Source: Amphritea sp.
GTDB lineage: Bacteria; Pseudomonadota; Gammaproteobacteria; Pseudomonadales; Balneatricaceae
NCBI GenBank assembly: GCA_018067325.1
Contig: JAGPUU010000409.1
Coordinates: 1 to 13,369, forward strand
Direction: 5' to 3'
DNA length: 13,369 bases
Every line of letters starts with the position of its first letter. Within the stretch, counting starts at the first letter, position 1. The notes under the pieces are model-generated. The model saw nothing but the letters and a program-made list of their open reading frames with translations, was not told where the DNA came from and did no database searches. Of this stretch, positions 1 to 6,871 are shown in pieces. The position numbers and the translations under genes are program-made.

Positions 1-45
1 AAAAGCATAGAAAGCAAACAGCATTAGAATAACAAGGGGAATGTA

Positions 46-309
46 ATGCTAACTTATGAAGAGTGCCTCCACTTGAGCGACCTCACCAATGACGAGGTTG
101 AAGCGATCGCTGAACATGAGCACACCGATCCGATCACTGCCATGGCAATAGGCAATTACCTATGCACCCATCAAGGTGAGGCTAAAGTTAAAAAGATAAT
201 ACTAGATGATATAGCCAATGCTGAACTCAAAGGGGACAAAGAACACGAAGAGCTGCTTCGTAAAGTACTGAATCACTTCATCAGTACCCATCCAGAACAT
301 TCTGGTTAG
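46..309 (+). CDS. Small acidic conserved-type protein of unknown function (87 aa)
   Basis: The ATG at 46 follows an AAGGGGA ribosome site (34-40) with a 5-base gap; the ATG at 41 is immediately followed by a stop, so it is not an alternative. The protein is short, soluble and acidic, with no signal peptide or membrane segment. It begins MLTYEECLHLSDL and has a helical N-terminal part containing an EAIAEHEH stretch. A C-terminal helix ends in a HFISTHPE-like tail. I recall similar small proteins with an EECL...EAIAEHEH pattern in other Proteobacteria, all without a known function, so no role is assigned. It is monocistronic on the downstream side because an intrinsic terminator follows 37 bases after the stop; its promoter lies outside the window. 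Codon use and the ribosome site make it a real gene. Confidence 0.85.
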   Translation: MLTYEECLHLSDLTNDEVEAIAEHEHTDPITAMAIGNYLCTHQGEAKVKKIILDDIANAELKGDKEHEELLRKVLNHFISTHPEHSG

Positions 310-346
310 TCAGCTCGACAAGTGTTTAAACCTGTTATTATTTAAG

Positions 347-378
347 CCCGTTACTCACTTTGGGTAGCGGGATTTTTT
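347..378 (+). terminator. Rho-independent terminator after the 87-aa gene
   Basis: CCCGTTAC (347-354) pairs with GTAGCGGG (364-371) over 8 bp with one G-T wobble and a 9-base loop. A single A and six T residues (373-378) follow directly. It lies 37 bases downstream of the stop codon of the 87-aa gene and separates that gene from the diguanylate cyclase gene. Confidence 0.85.
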
Positions 379-542
379 AACAAAATGTCCCGCAAGCCTC
401 CGCAAAACAAGCATCTGCGTCAAACAACAAAGAGTTTATTCAGAATAGGTCTAATCTTTCTGTCTTTATTCGTTTTTTTTCCTCTATAGTTGACCCTCGT
501 GGCCGATAAACCTTTCATAGCACAGAGCAAAACAGGCTTTGT

Positions 543-1685
543 ATGGGATCAATCGAAAAAGAAAACAAAGAGTTACGCAGATCGCTTCATTTGCTGACCA
601 ATAAGGTCGAGCGAAATGAGGCTATTCTTCGTTCATTCTTTGAAATGGAGATTCGATTATTCAGCTGTAGTTCTCTTAACGAGCTACTTGATCTAATTCT
701 GATTGAATTCCGTGAGCATTTCCGGCTTACAGCAGTCAACCTCATATTGTTAGATCCAGAAAATGCTGCCCGTGATCTACTAGATGATTACACACCTCCG
801 GAACCGGGACATTCACTGCGTTTTGTTAATAATCAAAGATTGTTAACAAGCCTGTTCCCCACGCCCAAGCTGAGAGTCGGAGAACTCAGCGCCCCACTGA
901 AAAGCATCGCTTTTCCGAGCACTCCCTCAGTTCTAAGCAGCGCGCTACTACCTCTGGTTCGTCATAACTGTCTCATTGGCAGCCTACACCTTGGAAGTAA
1001 CGATCCAACGCGATATAGCGAGCATTTTGACTATGACTATATCGACCATATGGCATCGGTCATCTCAGTCTGTATTGAAAACTGTATCAATCAGCAAAAT
1101 CTGAAACGCCTCAGCATTATCGACATGCTGACTAAGGTAAATAATCGCCGCGCCTTTGATCAAGAAATCATTAAAGAGCTATCCCGAGCCAGCCGCCACA
1201 AAACGGCGTTGAGTTGCCTGTTTATCGATTTGGATTTCTTTAAACTGGTCAACGATAATTTTGGCCACCAGATAGGCGACAAAGTTTTACAGTCAGTTGG
1301 GATATTGCTCAAGAAAAATCTGCGTAAAACAGACTTTATCGCCCGCTACGGCGGTGAAGAATTTGCTATTCTACTGCCTAACTGTGATTCGGAAAAAGCG
1401 ATAGAGATCGGTAACCAGTTGCGGCAGAAAATTCTTCATATGGTGATTCATGATAGCGAATGCAAACCATTCAGAATCAGCGCATCTATCGGCGTAACCT
1501 GCTGCACACCGGAAAGCTTTGCCTTTGATGATCTGGACGCCCAAGCTCATGCACTCTTGAAGGCAGCCGATGAAGCAGTGTACCAAGCGAAAGACAGAGG
1601 CAGAAATCGTATTGAATACTGCCCTCTGCCGAATATGAAGCCAGAACTCTTCAACACCTTGAGCTCCAGCCTCAACGGCAACTAA
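543..1685 (+). CDS. Diguanylate cyclase with N-terminal GAF/DUF484-like domain
   Basis: This 380-aa cytoplasmic protein is predicted to make c-di-GMP from two GTP. Residues 4-35 look like a short coiled coil (ENKELRRSLHLLTNKVERNE), of the kind found in DUF484 proteins. Residues 36-185 resemble a GAF/DUF484 sensory domain of unknown ligand, and a linker leads into the GGDEF domain at 186-358. The active-site loop is GGEEF (270-274). The inhibitory product site RxxD is present (R261-D264) exactly five residues before it, so the enzyme should be active and product-inhibited. There is no membrane segment. The ribosome site is weak (AGG at 534-536, 6 bases before the ATG). TTGACC at 490-495 could be a -35 box, but no convincing -10 sits at the right spacing. 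The stop lies 2 bp from the stop of the converging hemerythrin gene. Confidence 0.93.
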   Translation: MGSIEKENKELRRSLHLLTNKVERNEAILRSFFEMEIRLFSCSSLNELLDLILIEFREHFRLTAVNLILLDPENAARDLLDDYTPPEPGHSLRFVNNQRLLTSLFPTPKLRVGELSAPLKSIAFPSTPSVLSSALLPLVRHNCLIGSLHLGSNDPTRYSEHFDYDYIDHMASVISVCIENCINQQNLKRLSIIDMLTKVNNRRAFDQEIIKELSRASRHKTALSCLFIDLDFFKLVNDNFGHQIGDKVLQSVGILLKKNLRKTDFIARYGGEEFAILLPNCDSEKAIEIGNQLRQKILHMVIHDSECKPFRISASIGVTCCTPESFAFDDLDAQAHALLKAADEAVYQAKDRGRNRIEYCPLPNMKPELFNTLSSSLNGN

Positions 1686-1687
1686 GC

Positions 1688-1708
1688 TTACTGCATATCT
1701 TGCAGTAA
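1688..1708 (-). other. Perfect hairpin at the convergent gene ends
   Basis: TTACTGCA (1688-1695) and TGCAGTAA (1701-1708) form a perfect 8-bp stem with a 5-base loop. It covers the last six codons and the stop codon of the hemerythrin gene, 3 bases beyond the end of the diguanylate cyclase gene. No T-run follows on either strand, so it is not a standard intrinsic terminator. It could stabilise mRNA 3' ends or help stop convergent transcription. Confidence 0.4.
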
Positions 1709-2236
1709 CTCAGAATAAAGATCGATATAACGCTGTTTCTGTTGTTCACCAAAAAGAGGATCATCCATTTTCGGTAACTCTTGGGCCAGCACATTCCATT
1801 GCTCATCACTAGCAATCTCATCCAGAAGCGGAAACAGAGTCCCCTCTTCCAAATTCAAATGTTCAACCTGACGATCAAGAAAACTTTCAAGCTTAGCTGC
1901 AAATTGATCCATCGGTACAACGGCGTCATTTAAAATACAGTCTACCGCCTCTATCAACTCTTCTGCGCTTAGCTTTAACTGCTTGTGTTCCTTGCCACAC
2001 TGAACAATTGCCTCATCCAGCTCCGGACAACCTGAGTCCTTGAAGTATGCATACATCTGATCTTCAAGGGGATGATGGTAAGCATCTGCGTAGTTACTGA
2101 TATAATCAACCGCATCGCTAAGCAATACAAAGTTTGGCATTTCACCCTGCTTCAGCTTATCCAGCTTATAACCCAACACTGCCAATAACTTATTCAGGTT
2201 TACATGATCCTGATGTAACTCATTCAATACAGTCAT
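1688..2236 (-). CDS. Hemerythrin HHE-domain protein
   Basis: This 182-aa soluble protein has the four-helix hemerythrin layout that binds a non-heme di-iron centre. Likely ligands are H11 (LHQDH), H54/H55 with E58 (HHPLED), H84 (KEHKQL), and H126 with E130/E131 (EHLNLEEGTLFP). Known relatives bind O2 or react with nitric oxide, or sense or store iron or oxygen; the exact role cannot be read from sequence. I chose the ATG at 2236 because AAAGGAGGG (2241-2249) lies just before it. An in-frame TTG at 2257 lies upstream of that ribosome site and close to the predicted transcription start, so it is unlikely to be used. The gene has its own promoter with an FNR-like dyad, suggesting induction under low oxygen or nitric oxide. 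It converges with the upstream diguanylate cyclase gene. Confidence 0.92.
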   Translation of the reverse strand: MTVLNELHQDHVNLNKLLAVLGYKLDKLKQGEMPNFVLLSDAVDYISNYADAYHHPLEDQMYAYFKDSGCPELDEAIVQCGKEHKQLKLSAEELIEAVDCILNDAVVPMDQFAAKLESFLDRQVEHLNLEEGTLFPLLDEIASDEQWNVLAQELPKMDDPLFGEQQKQRYIDLYSELLQDMQ

Positions 2237-2259
2237 AACGCCCTCCTTTGAGAACAAAT

Positions 2260-2300
2260 ACTATACCTCAGCTTTGCGTCTCGATCTTGACCGGAGTCAA
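2260..2300 (-). promoter_or_regulatory. Hemerythrin promoter with FNR/Anr-type operator
   Basis: Read on the minus strand, a perfect dyad TTGAC-TCCG-GTCAA (2300-2287) is followed after 21 bases by TATAGT (2265-2260), a good -10 box. If TATAGT spans -12 to -7, the dyad is centred near -40.5, the placement used by class II sites of the CRP/FNR family. No recognisable -35 box exists, as expected for an activator-dependent promoter. The FNR consensus is TTGAT-N4-ATCAA; Anr and Dnr sites of Pseudomonas tolerate C/G at the fifth position. The predicted transcript starts near 2253 and has a leader of about 17 bases that carries the ribosome site. Which regulator binds is inferred. Confidence 0.65.
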
Positions 2301-2311
2301 AAACACCCTAT

Positions 2312-2926
2312 TCAAAAGCCTAGCCATTGGTTTAATGTCACCAGTGAAGCAACTTTAAGATCAGTTAACTCGGGCCAGTCTCGGCCAGGTCGCTGATCTA
2401 CATGGACCGTCGCCAGGCCTGCAGCCCGCCCAACTTCAAGGTCATATCGAAAGTCCCCTACCATAACCGCTTCACCTGGCTCAGCGCTCCAGAGGCCAAG
2501 CAATATATTAATACCCTCTGGGTCAGGCTTAGCCATCGCTTCATCTCGTCCCAGTACAGCGGCATTACTGAAAAGATGCTGAACACCCATTTTCTCAAGG
2601 CAGTGCAAAGCAACATCCCGTTTATTCCTAGTCAAAATACCCAGATGACAACCTCTTTGCACAAGCGAACCCAGAAGCTCTTTAATCCCCTCTGCCGGAA
2701 CAACCTGCTCAGCATAAAAATACTCCAACAGATCAAGCTGATGATTCAGACGCCGCTGTTCTGGATCAGGCTTAGCCTCGATAGTCGCCAGAATATCGCA
2801 GCCAACAGGAAGCCCAAGCTCCAAGCGTATATGCTCAAAATCATGAACTGGCAGCGTCAGAGTCCCATCCAGATCAAATACCCAGTATTTAGCGCCTCGA
2901 ATGTGTTCAGTCATCAGTGAGACCAT
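2312..2926 (-). CDS. HAD-superfamily (subfamily IA) phosphohydrolase
   Basis: This is a soluble phosphatase-type HAD enzyme of 204 aa. Motif I is FDLDGTLT with nucleophile D18 and acid/base D20. Motif II is ILTRN (T99), motif III is K133 in AKPDPEGI, and motif IV is VGDFRYDLEVG with D158 and D162. A helical cap lies between motifs I and II, as in phosphoglycolate-phosphatase-like members. All catalytic residues are present; the substrate is unknown. Two starts are possible: the ATG at 2926 and the ATG at 2914. Neither has a good ribosome site, and both overlap the end of the AlbA_2 gene (by 20 or 8 bp, the latter as ATGACTGA), so translation is probably coupled to that gene. It is the last gene of the long minus-strand run. 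Confidence 0.9.
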   Translation of the reverse strand: MVSLMTEHIRGAKYWVFDLDGTLTLPVHDFEHIRLELGLPVGCDILATIEAKPDPEQRRLNHQLDLLEYFYAEQVVPAEGIKELLGSLVQRGCHLGILTRNKRDVALHCLEKMGVQHLFSNAAVLGRDEAMAKPDPEGINILLGLWSAEPGEAVMVGDFRYDLEVGRAAGLATVHVDQRPGRDWPELTDLKVASLVTLNQWLGF

Positions 2927-3755
2927 TTTTCAGATTCATCTGTTCCTGATTCAAGTGCTCTGGAGTCAGATTCTCTGTCAGCAGATCAAGGCGACTACGG
3001 ATATCCCGAAGCATCTCGATCCTCCCAGTTGGATTGCCATTCTGGGCGAGTAACAAAGACTCAAGCCCGGAGATACTGTCTTGGGAGTCTTTCAAAGCCT
3101 GGAGCATATTTCGGGATCGTTTTTTGGCACTATCAGTCATTTGATCAACCCGATTCAGCGTTCTTCGCACCTGCCCATCAAGCTCATCAAGGTGCGTCAC
3201 AAGCTGCAACATTCCTGAACCAAATGCATGATCCATCTCCCCTAACCGGTGCTCAAGCTGAGCTACGGCTTCACGAAAGCGACTGACGAACAGCTCACCT
3301 TCTCGATCCATAAACATCGCTAATAATTCTTCAGGGTACAGCGCCCGGGACCGGGCATCGGCACGCATAGCGTATTCACCTCTCTGCGTACAGTAAGGTC
3401 GCTTAGCACCTGGGGCAATTTCAATTCGAAAAAAAGGTTTACTACTGATGTTTTCAACAATCAGTTCAATATCGACTATAGGATAGCAATCGGTAGCTTT
3501 ATTGATCAGACTCAAACGCGAGCCATCATCTACATCACAGCCGACCACCCGGCCACGCTGCAAACCATCTTTACTGGTATATTCATCAACACCAACAAGA
3601 ATGGCACCGCCATACAACGAATTAGCAAAGGAGACCAGATCACGGCTTTTTATGCCATTGATTTCACGCTTGAAATCGACATCAATTCCTTCTGGCTTTG
3701 CCAGAAGACTTTTAGCCCGCTGGCTTATCCCTCTGTACTCTCGTTGTACGGACAT
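2907..3755 (-). CDS. AlbA_2 (Schlafen-type) domain protein with C-terminal coiled coil
   Basis: Residues 14-150 of this 282-aa protein match the AlbA_2 pattern: PEGIDVDFKRE at 21-31, FANSLYGGAILVGVDE at 43-58, and a GEYAMRADARSRALYPEEL segment near 126-144. AlbA_2 domains bind nucleic acid, and eukaryotic Schlafen relatives cleave RNA. Carboxylates at E22, D27 and D57 sit where Schlafen nuclease residues lie, so a nuclease role is possible but unproven. Residues 150-280 are highly charged helix with heptad-like spacing, suggesting a coiled coil and oligomerisation. There is no signal peptide or membrane segment and no ATPase or winged-helix part as in longer family members. A GGGAG ribosome site lies before the ATG. 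The gene follows the membrane-protein gene by 17 bp and overlaps the HAD gene, so the three are probably co-translated. Confidence 0.85.
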   Translation of the reverse strand: MSVQREYRGISQRAKSLLAKPEGIDVDFKREINGIKSRDLVSFANSLYGGAILVGVDEYTSKDGLQRGRVVGCDVDDGSRLSLINKATDCYPIVDIELIVENISSKPFFRIEIAPGAKRPYCTQRGEYAMRADARSRALYPEELLAMFMDREGELFVSRFREAVAQLEHRLGEMDHAFGSGMLQLVTHLDELDGQVRRTLNRVDQMTDSAKKRSRNMLQALKDSQDSISGLESLLLAQNGNPTGRIEMLRDIRSRLDLLTENLTPEHLNQEQMNLKNGLTDD

Positions 3756-3772
3756 CGGGCAAACTCCCGGCC

Positions 3773-4159
3773 TCAGGCATAGACCTCATCTGAAAATGGA
3801 TCAACAGGCTTTTCCAGCTTCTGATCATCTCTAAAGTAGAGAATCCGGCCCTCAAACTTCAAGCCTTTAGAGGAAAACCAGCGCAACACCTCTTCGCGCC
3901 CCTCATCTATCTGAAAACTGCTATACCAAGCGGCTGCTATCCGATAAAAATAAACACCAAACAGCGCGGCTGATGCTCCGAGAAAAAACTCTGAGCCAAA
4001 GCTGATTAACAGCGTAGCCAGACCCGCAAGCCATACTCGGCTGGCACGGGAATGTTTTAATGCATTAAACGCCGCATCATATTGATCCTGATACTTCAGA
4101 TAGCGGCGAAAATTCTGTTGCAGTTCAAATTTATCCTGTTCGGAAATCGTTCTTGGCAT
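3773..4159 (-). CDS. Small membrane protein of unknown function
   Basis: I do not recognise this 128-aa protein. Residues 1-41 are charged and helical (EQDKFELQQNFRRYLKYQDQ) and probably cytoplasmic. A long hydrophobic stretch from about 42 to 80 (WLAGLATLLISFGSEF, then FLGASAALFGVYFYRIAAAW) is long enough for two tightly packed membrane helices. An acidic soluble tail of about 45 residues with a WFSSKGLKFEGRILYFRDD segment follows. The ribosome site AAAGGAT lies 7 bases before the ATG. The gene starts 24 bp after the pepN stop and ends 17 bp before the AlbA_2 gene, so it is likely co-transcribed with both. A partnership with the AlbA_2 protein at the membrane is only a guess from adjacency. 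Confidence 0.8.
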   Translation of the reverse strand: MPRTISEQDKFELQQNFRRYLKYQDQYDAAFNALKHSRASRVWLAGLATLLISFGSEFFLGASAALFGVYFYRIAAAWYSSFQIDEGREEVLRWFSSKGLKFEGRILYFRDDQKLEKPVDPFSDEVYA

Positions 4160-4183
4160 TTTATTATCCTTTAAATACAGGCC

Positions 4184-6829
4184 TTAGCCAGCCAGACTTT
4201 TACTCAATACTTCATATACATCACGGGACAGGTCACCGCTGGCATTAATTCTTTCCAGCTCAGCCTTCATCATCGCACTACGCGCAGCAGGAAATTTTTT
4301 CCAGCGAGTTAGCGGTGTTATTAACCGGGACGCAATCTGCGGGTTTTGCTTATTCAATACAATAATATGATCTGCGAGAAAACGATAGCCACTACCATCA
4401 GAATTATGAAAATTCAGCATGTTCTGAGCACAGAAAACGGCAATCAATGAGCGAATCTTATTAGGGTTTGTTGCATCATAAGCCTGATGTTCTAATAGGG
4501 CTTTAACCCGCACCAGAGCACCAGCTTTAGGATCACTTGCCTGCACACCGAGCCACTGATTAACCACCAGCGACTCATTCTGCCAGCGCTGATAGAACGC
4601 ATCGAGCACTTCCGTGGCAGCGTCCTGATTCTCTGAATGAGCTATCAGAGTCAGCGCAGCCTGACTGTCAGTCATATTGTCCGCCAATTCAAACTGCTGT
4701 CGCGCCAACTTCAAATAATCTTCTTTCTCAGTCGCCATCAGATAAGCCAGAGACAAGTTTTTCAGACTTCTTCGCGCCACAGAATGCGCATCAGGACTGT
4801 AATCTTCAACCAGATTATTGTCTTGGTATACCTGAAGGAAAACAGGCTCCAGCGCTTCGGCAATAGAGTCCCTGATAAAACGACGAACGCTGTAAATAGC
4901 TTCAACATCAATCTCATCAGCCAGCTCACTCAGGTACGCCTCAGAAGGCAGTGTCAGTACCTTAGCCACCATCGCTTTATCAAGGCGTTGATCACTCAGA
5001 ACTTCGCCATATGCATTGACCAAAGCCGGATCAAGCATCAATTCTTTGCCTTGTTGATAATCACCAATCAACTCAGACATAATGCCAACAGCCAACTGCT
5101 GAGCAGCATCCCAACGATTAAATCCATCGCTGTCATGCTGCATTAAAAACACTAACTGCTCACGGCTATAGGGAAATTTCAATTTAACCGGGGCAGAAAA
5201 TCCCCGCAGTAATGATGGAACCGGTTCAACCGGTATATTATCAAAAACAAAACTTTGCTCAGTTGCCAACAACTCAAGCACTTCTGTTGTAGCCCCTCCA
5301 TTCAGAGGGATATCATCTCCCTGAGGGTCAAGCAGGCCTATCGCTACAGGAATCAAAAAAGGCTGTTTCGATGCCATATCCGCTGAGGCAGGGCAACTCT
5401 GATGCATATGCAGTGTGTATCTTTGATTTTGAGCATCATACTCACCGGTGACAGAAACCTTAGGTGTTCCTGACTGGCTGTACCAGAGTTTAAAACGACT
5501 CATATCACGACCGCTAACATCCGCCATCGCCTGCACAAAATCATCCGTCGTTACTGCCTGACCATCATGACGATCAAAATACAGATCTGACCCTTTACGG
5601 AAGGTATCGGCACCTAACAGCGTATGCAGCATACGCACTACTTCACAGCCTTTTTCATACACTGTCAGCGTATAAAAGTTAGATATTTCAATAAAAGATG
5701 CTGGACGAACCGGATGCGCCATGGGGCCAGCATCTTCTGCAAACTGAGCGGTACGTAGCAGGGTAACATCCTCAATACGTTTAACCGTACGGGAGTTCAT
5801 ATCTGCAGAAAATTCAGAATCACGGAAGACCGTAAAGCCCTCTTTAAGACTTAACTGGAACCAGTCCCGACAGGTAACTCTGTTACCCGACCAGTTATGG
5901 AAATATTCATGAGCGACAACTCCCTCAACCCTCTGAAAACCCGCATCTACAGTGGTTTGAGGATGAGCAAGAACACAGGAGGTATTGAAGATATTCAGGC
6001 CTTTATTTTCCATTGCCCCCATATTGAAGAAATCAACCGCGACGATCATAAAGATATCCAGATCATACTCACGACCATAAACCTGCTCATCCCACTGCAT
6101 AGACTGCTTCAGGGAGGTCATAGCGTAATCCAACTTGTCCAGATCTTTTGCTTCTGCAAAGATTTTAAGCACTATCTGCCGTCCACTACAGGTAGTGTAA
6201 CGATCTTCAATATACTGAAGATTCCCGGCAACCAAGGCAAACAAGTAAGCAGGTTTAGGAAATGGATCCTGCCAACGAACCCAGTGTCGCCCGCCCTCTT
6301 CATCTCCGCTGTCGACCAGATTCCCATTCGACAGAAGAATCGGGTAGAGCTGCTTATCGGCAACAATAGTCGTTTCAAACAGTGTCATCACATCCGGACG
6401 ATCCTGATAAAAAGTTATCCGCCGGAATCCTTCTGCTTCGCATTGTGTACAAAACATGCCATCGGATTTATATAGCCCTTCCAGAGCCGTATTATTCTGC
6501 GGTTCGATTCGCGTAACACACTCCAGTGTAAAAGAATCAGGCAACTCAGGAATGGTCAGCTGCTCGCCCTCTCGACGATAATCCTGTGCGCAGAGCACTT
6601 CGCCATCGATACTCAGTCTTTGCAGGTCGAGACTTTCGTGACCATCAAGCACCAGAGGCCGTTGCCGATTTACACTACCCGGATTACGACTATAACGGAC
6701 CTGTGAGCGAACCAGTGTTTGCTCCTCCTCCAACTCAAAGCGAAGGTCTGTTTGCTCTACCAGAAATGCGGGAGCCTCATAATCCTTTAAAAAGATAACA
6801 CTGGGTTGCTCTATAGCTGGCTGATTCAT
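4184..6829 (-). CDS. pepN: Aminopeptidase N (M1 alanyl aminopeptidase)
   Basis: This cytoplasmic zinc metallopeptidase removes N-terminal residues, preferably Ala, Arg and other small or basic ones, from peptides released by ATP-dependent proteases. It is 881 aa, close to the 870 aa of the E. coli enzyme. The substrate-anchoring GAMEN motif is at 271-275. The zinc site HEYFH is at 307-311 with the third ligand E330 (LKEG), and the transition-state tyrosine is Y391 (TVYEKG). An N-terminal beta domain precedes the catalytic domain and a long C-terminal helical domain follows, as in the E. coli type. All key residues are intact. The ribosome site AGGAT lies about 6 bases before the ATG. It starts 42 bp after the DUF2797 gene, with no clear promoter between them, so it is probably read from upstream. 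Confidence 0.98.
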   Translation of the reverse strand: MNQPAIEQPSVIFLKDYEAPAFLVEQTDLRFELEEEQTLVRSQVRYSRNPGSVNRQRPLVLDGHESLDLQRLSIDGEVLCAQDYRREGEQLTIPELPDSFTLECVTRIEPQNNTALEGLYKSDGMFCTQCEAEGFRRITFYQDRPDVMTLFETTIVADKQLYPILLSNGNLVDSGDEEGGRHWVRWQDPFPKPAYLFALVAGNLQYIEDRYTTCSGRQIVLKIFAEAKDLDKLDYAMTSLKQSMQWDEQVYGREYDLDIFMIVAVDFFNMGAMENKGLNIFNTSCVLAHPQTTVDAGFQRVEGVVAHEYFHNWSGNRVTCRDWFQLSLKEGFTVFRDSEFSADMNSRTVKRIEDVTLLRTAQFAEDAGPMAHPVRPASFIEISNFYTLTVYEKGCEVVRMLHTLLGADTFRKGSDLYFDRHDGQAVTTDDFVQAMADVSGRDMSRFKLWYSQSGTPKVSVTGEYDAQNQRYTLHMHQSCPASADMASKQPFLIPVAIGLLDPQGDDIPLNGGATTEVLELLATEQSFVFDNIPVEPVPSLLRGFSAPVKLKFPYSREQLVFLMQHDSDGFNRWDAAQQLAVGIMSELIGDYQQGKELMLDPALVNAYGEVLSDQRLDKAMVAKVLTLPSEAYLSELADEIDVEAIYSVRRFIRDSIAEALEPVFLQVYQDNNLVEDYSPDAHSVARRSLKNLSLAYLMATEKEDYLKLARQQFELADNMTDSQAALTLIAHSENQDAATEVLDAFYQRWQNESLVVNQWLGVQASDPKAGALVRVKALLEHQAYDATNPNKIRSLIAVFCAQNMLNFHNSDGSGYRFLADHIIVLNKQNPQIASRLITPLTRWKKFPAARSAMMKAELERINASGDLSRDVYEVLSKSLAG

Positions 6830-6871
6830 TCAAAATCCTGCAATGACAATTAGACAATTAACTAACAGATT

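Noticed and set aside
490..519. Promoter for the first diguanylate cyclase gene (TTGACC with TTCATA)
   Set aside because: The -35 is good but the -10 matches only two of six positions, so I mention it without listing it as a feature.
2237..2257. Upstream TTG start for the hemerythrin gene
   Set aside because: The TTG lies near the predicted transcription start and before the strong AAAGGAGGG site that serves the ATG at 2236.
4637..6475. Long open frames on the plus strand opposite pepN (4637-5146 and 5897-6475)
   Set aside because: They are antisense shadows of a clearly real pepN, with low-complexity, Gln/Ser/Ile-rich translations and no ribosome sites.
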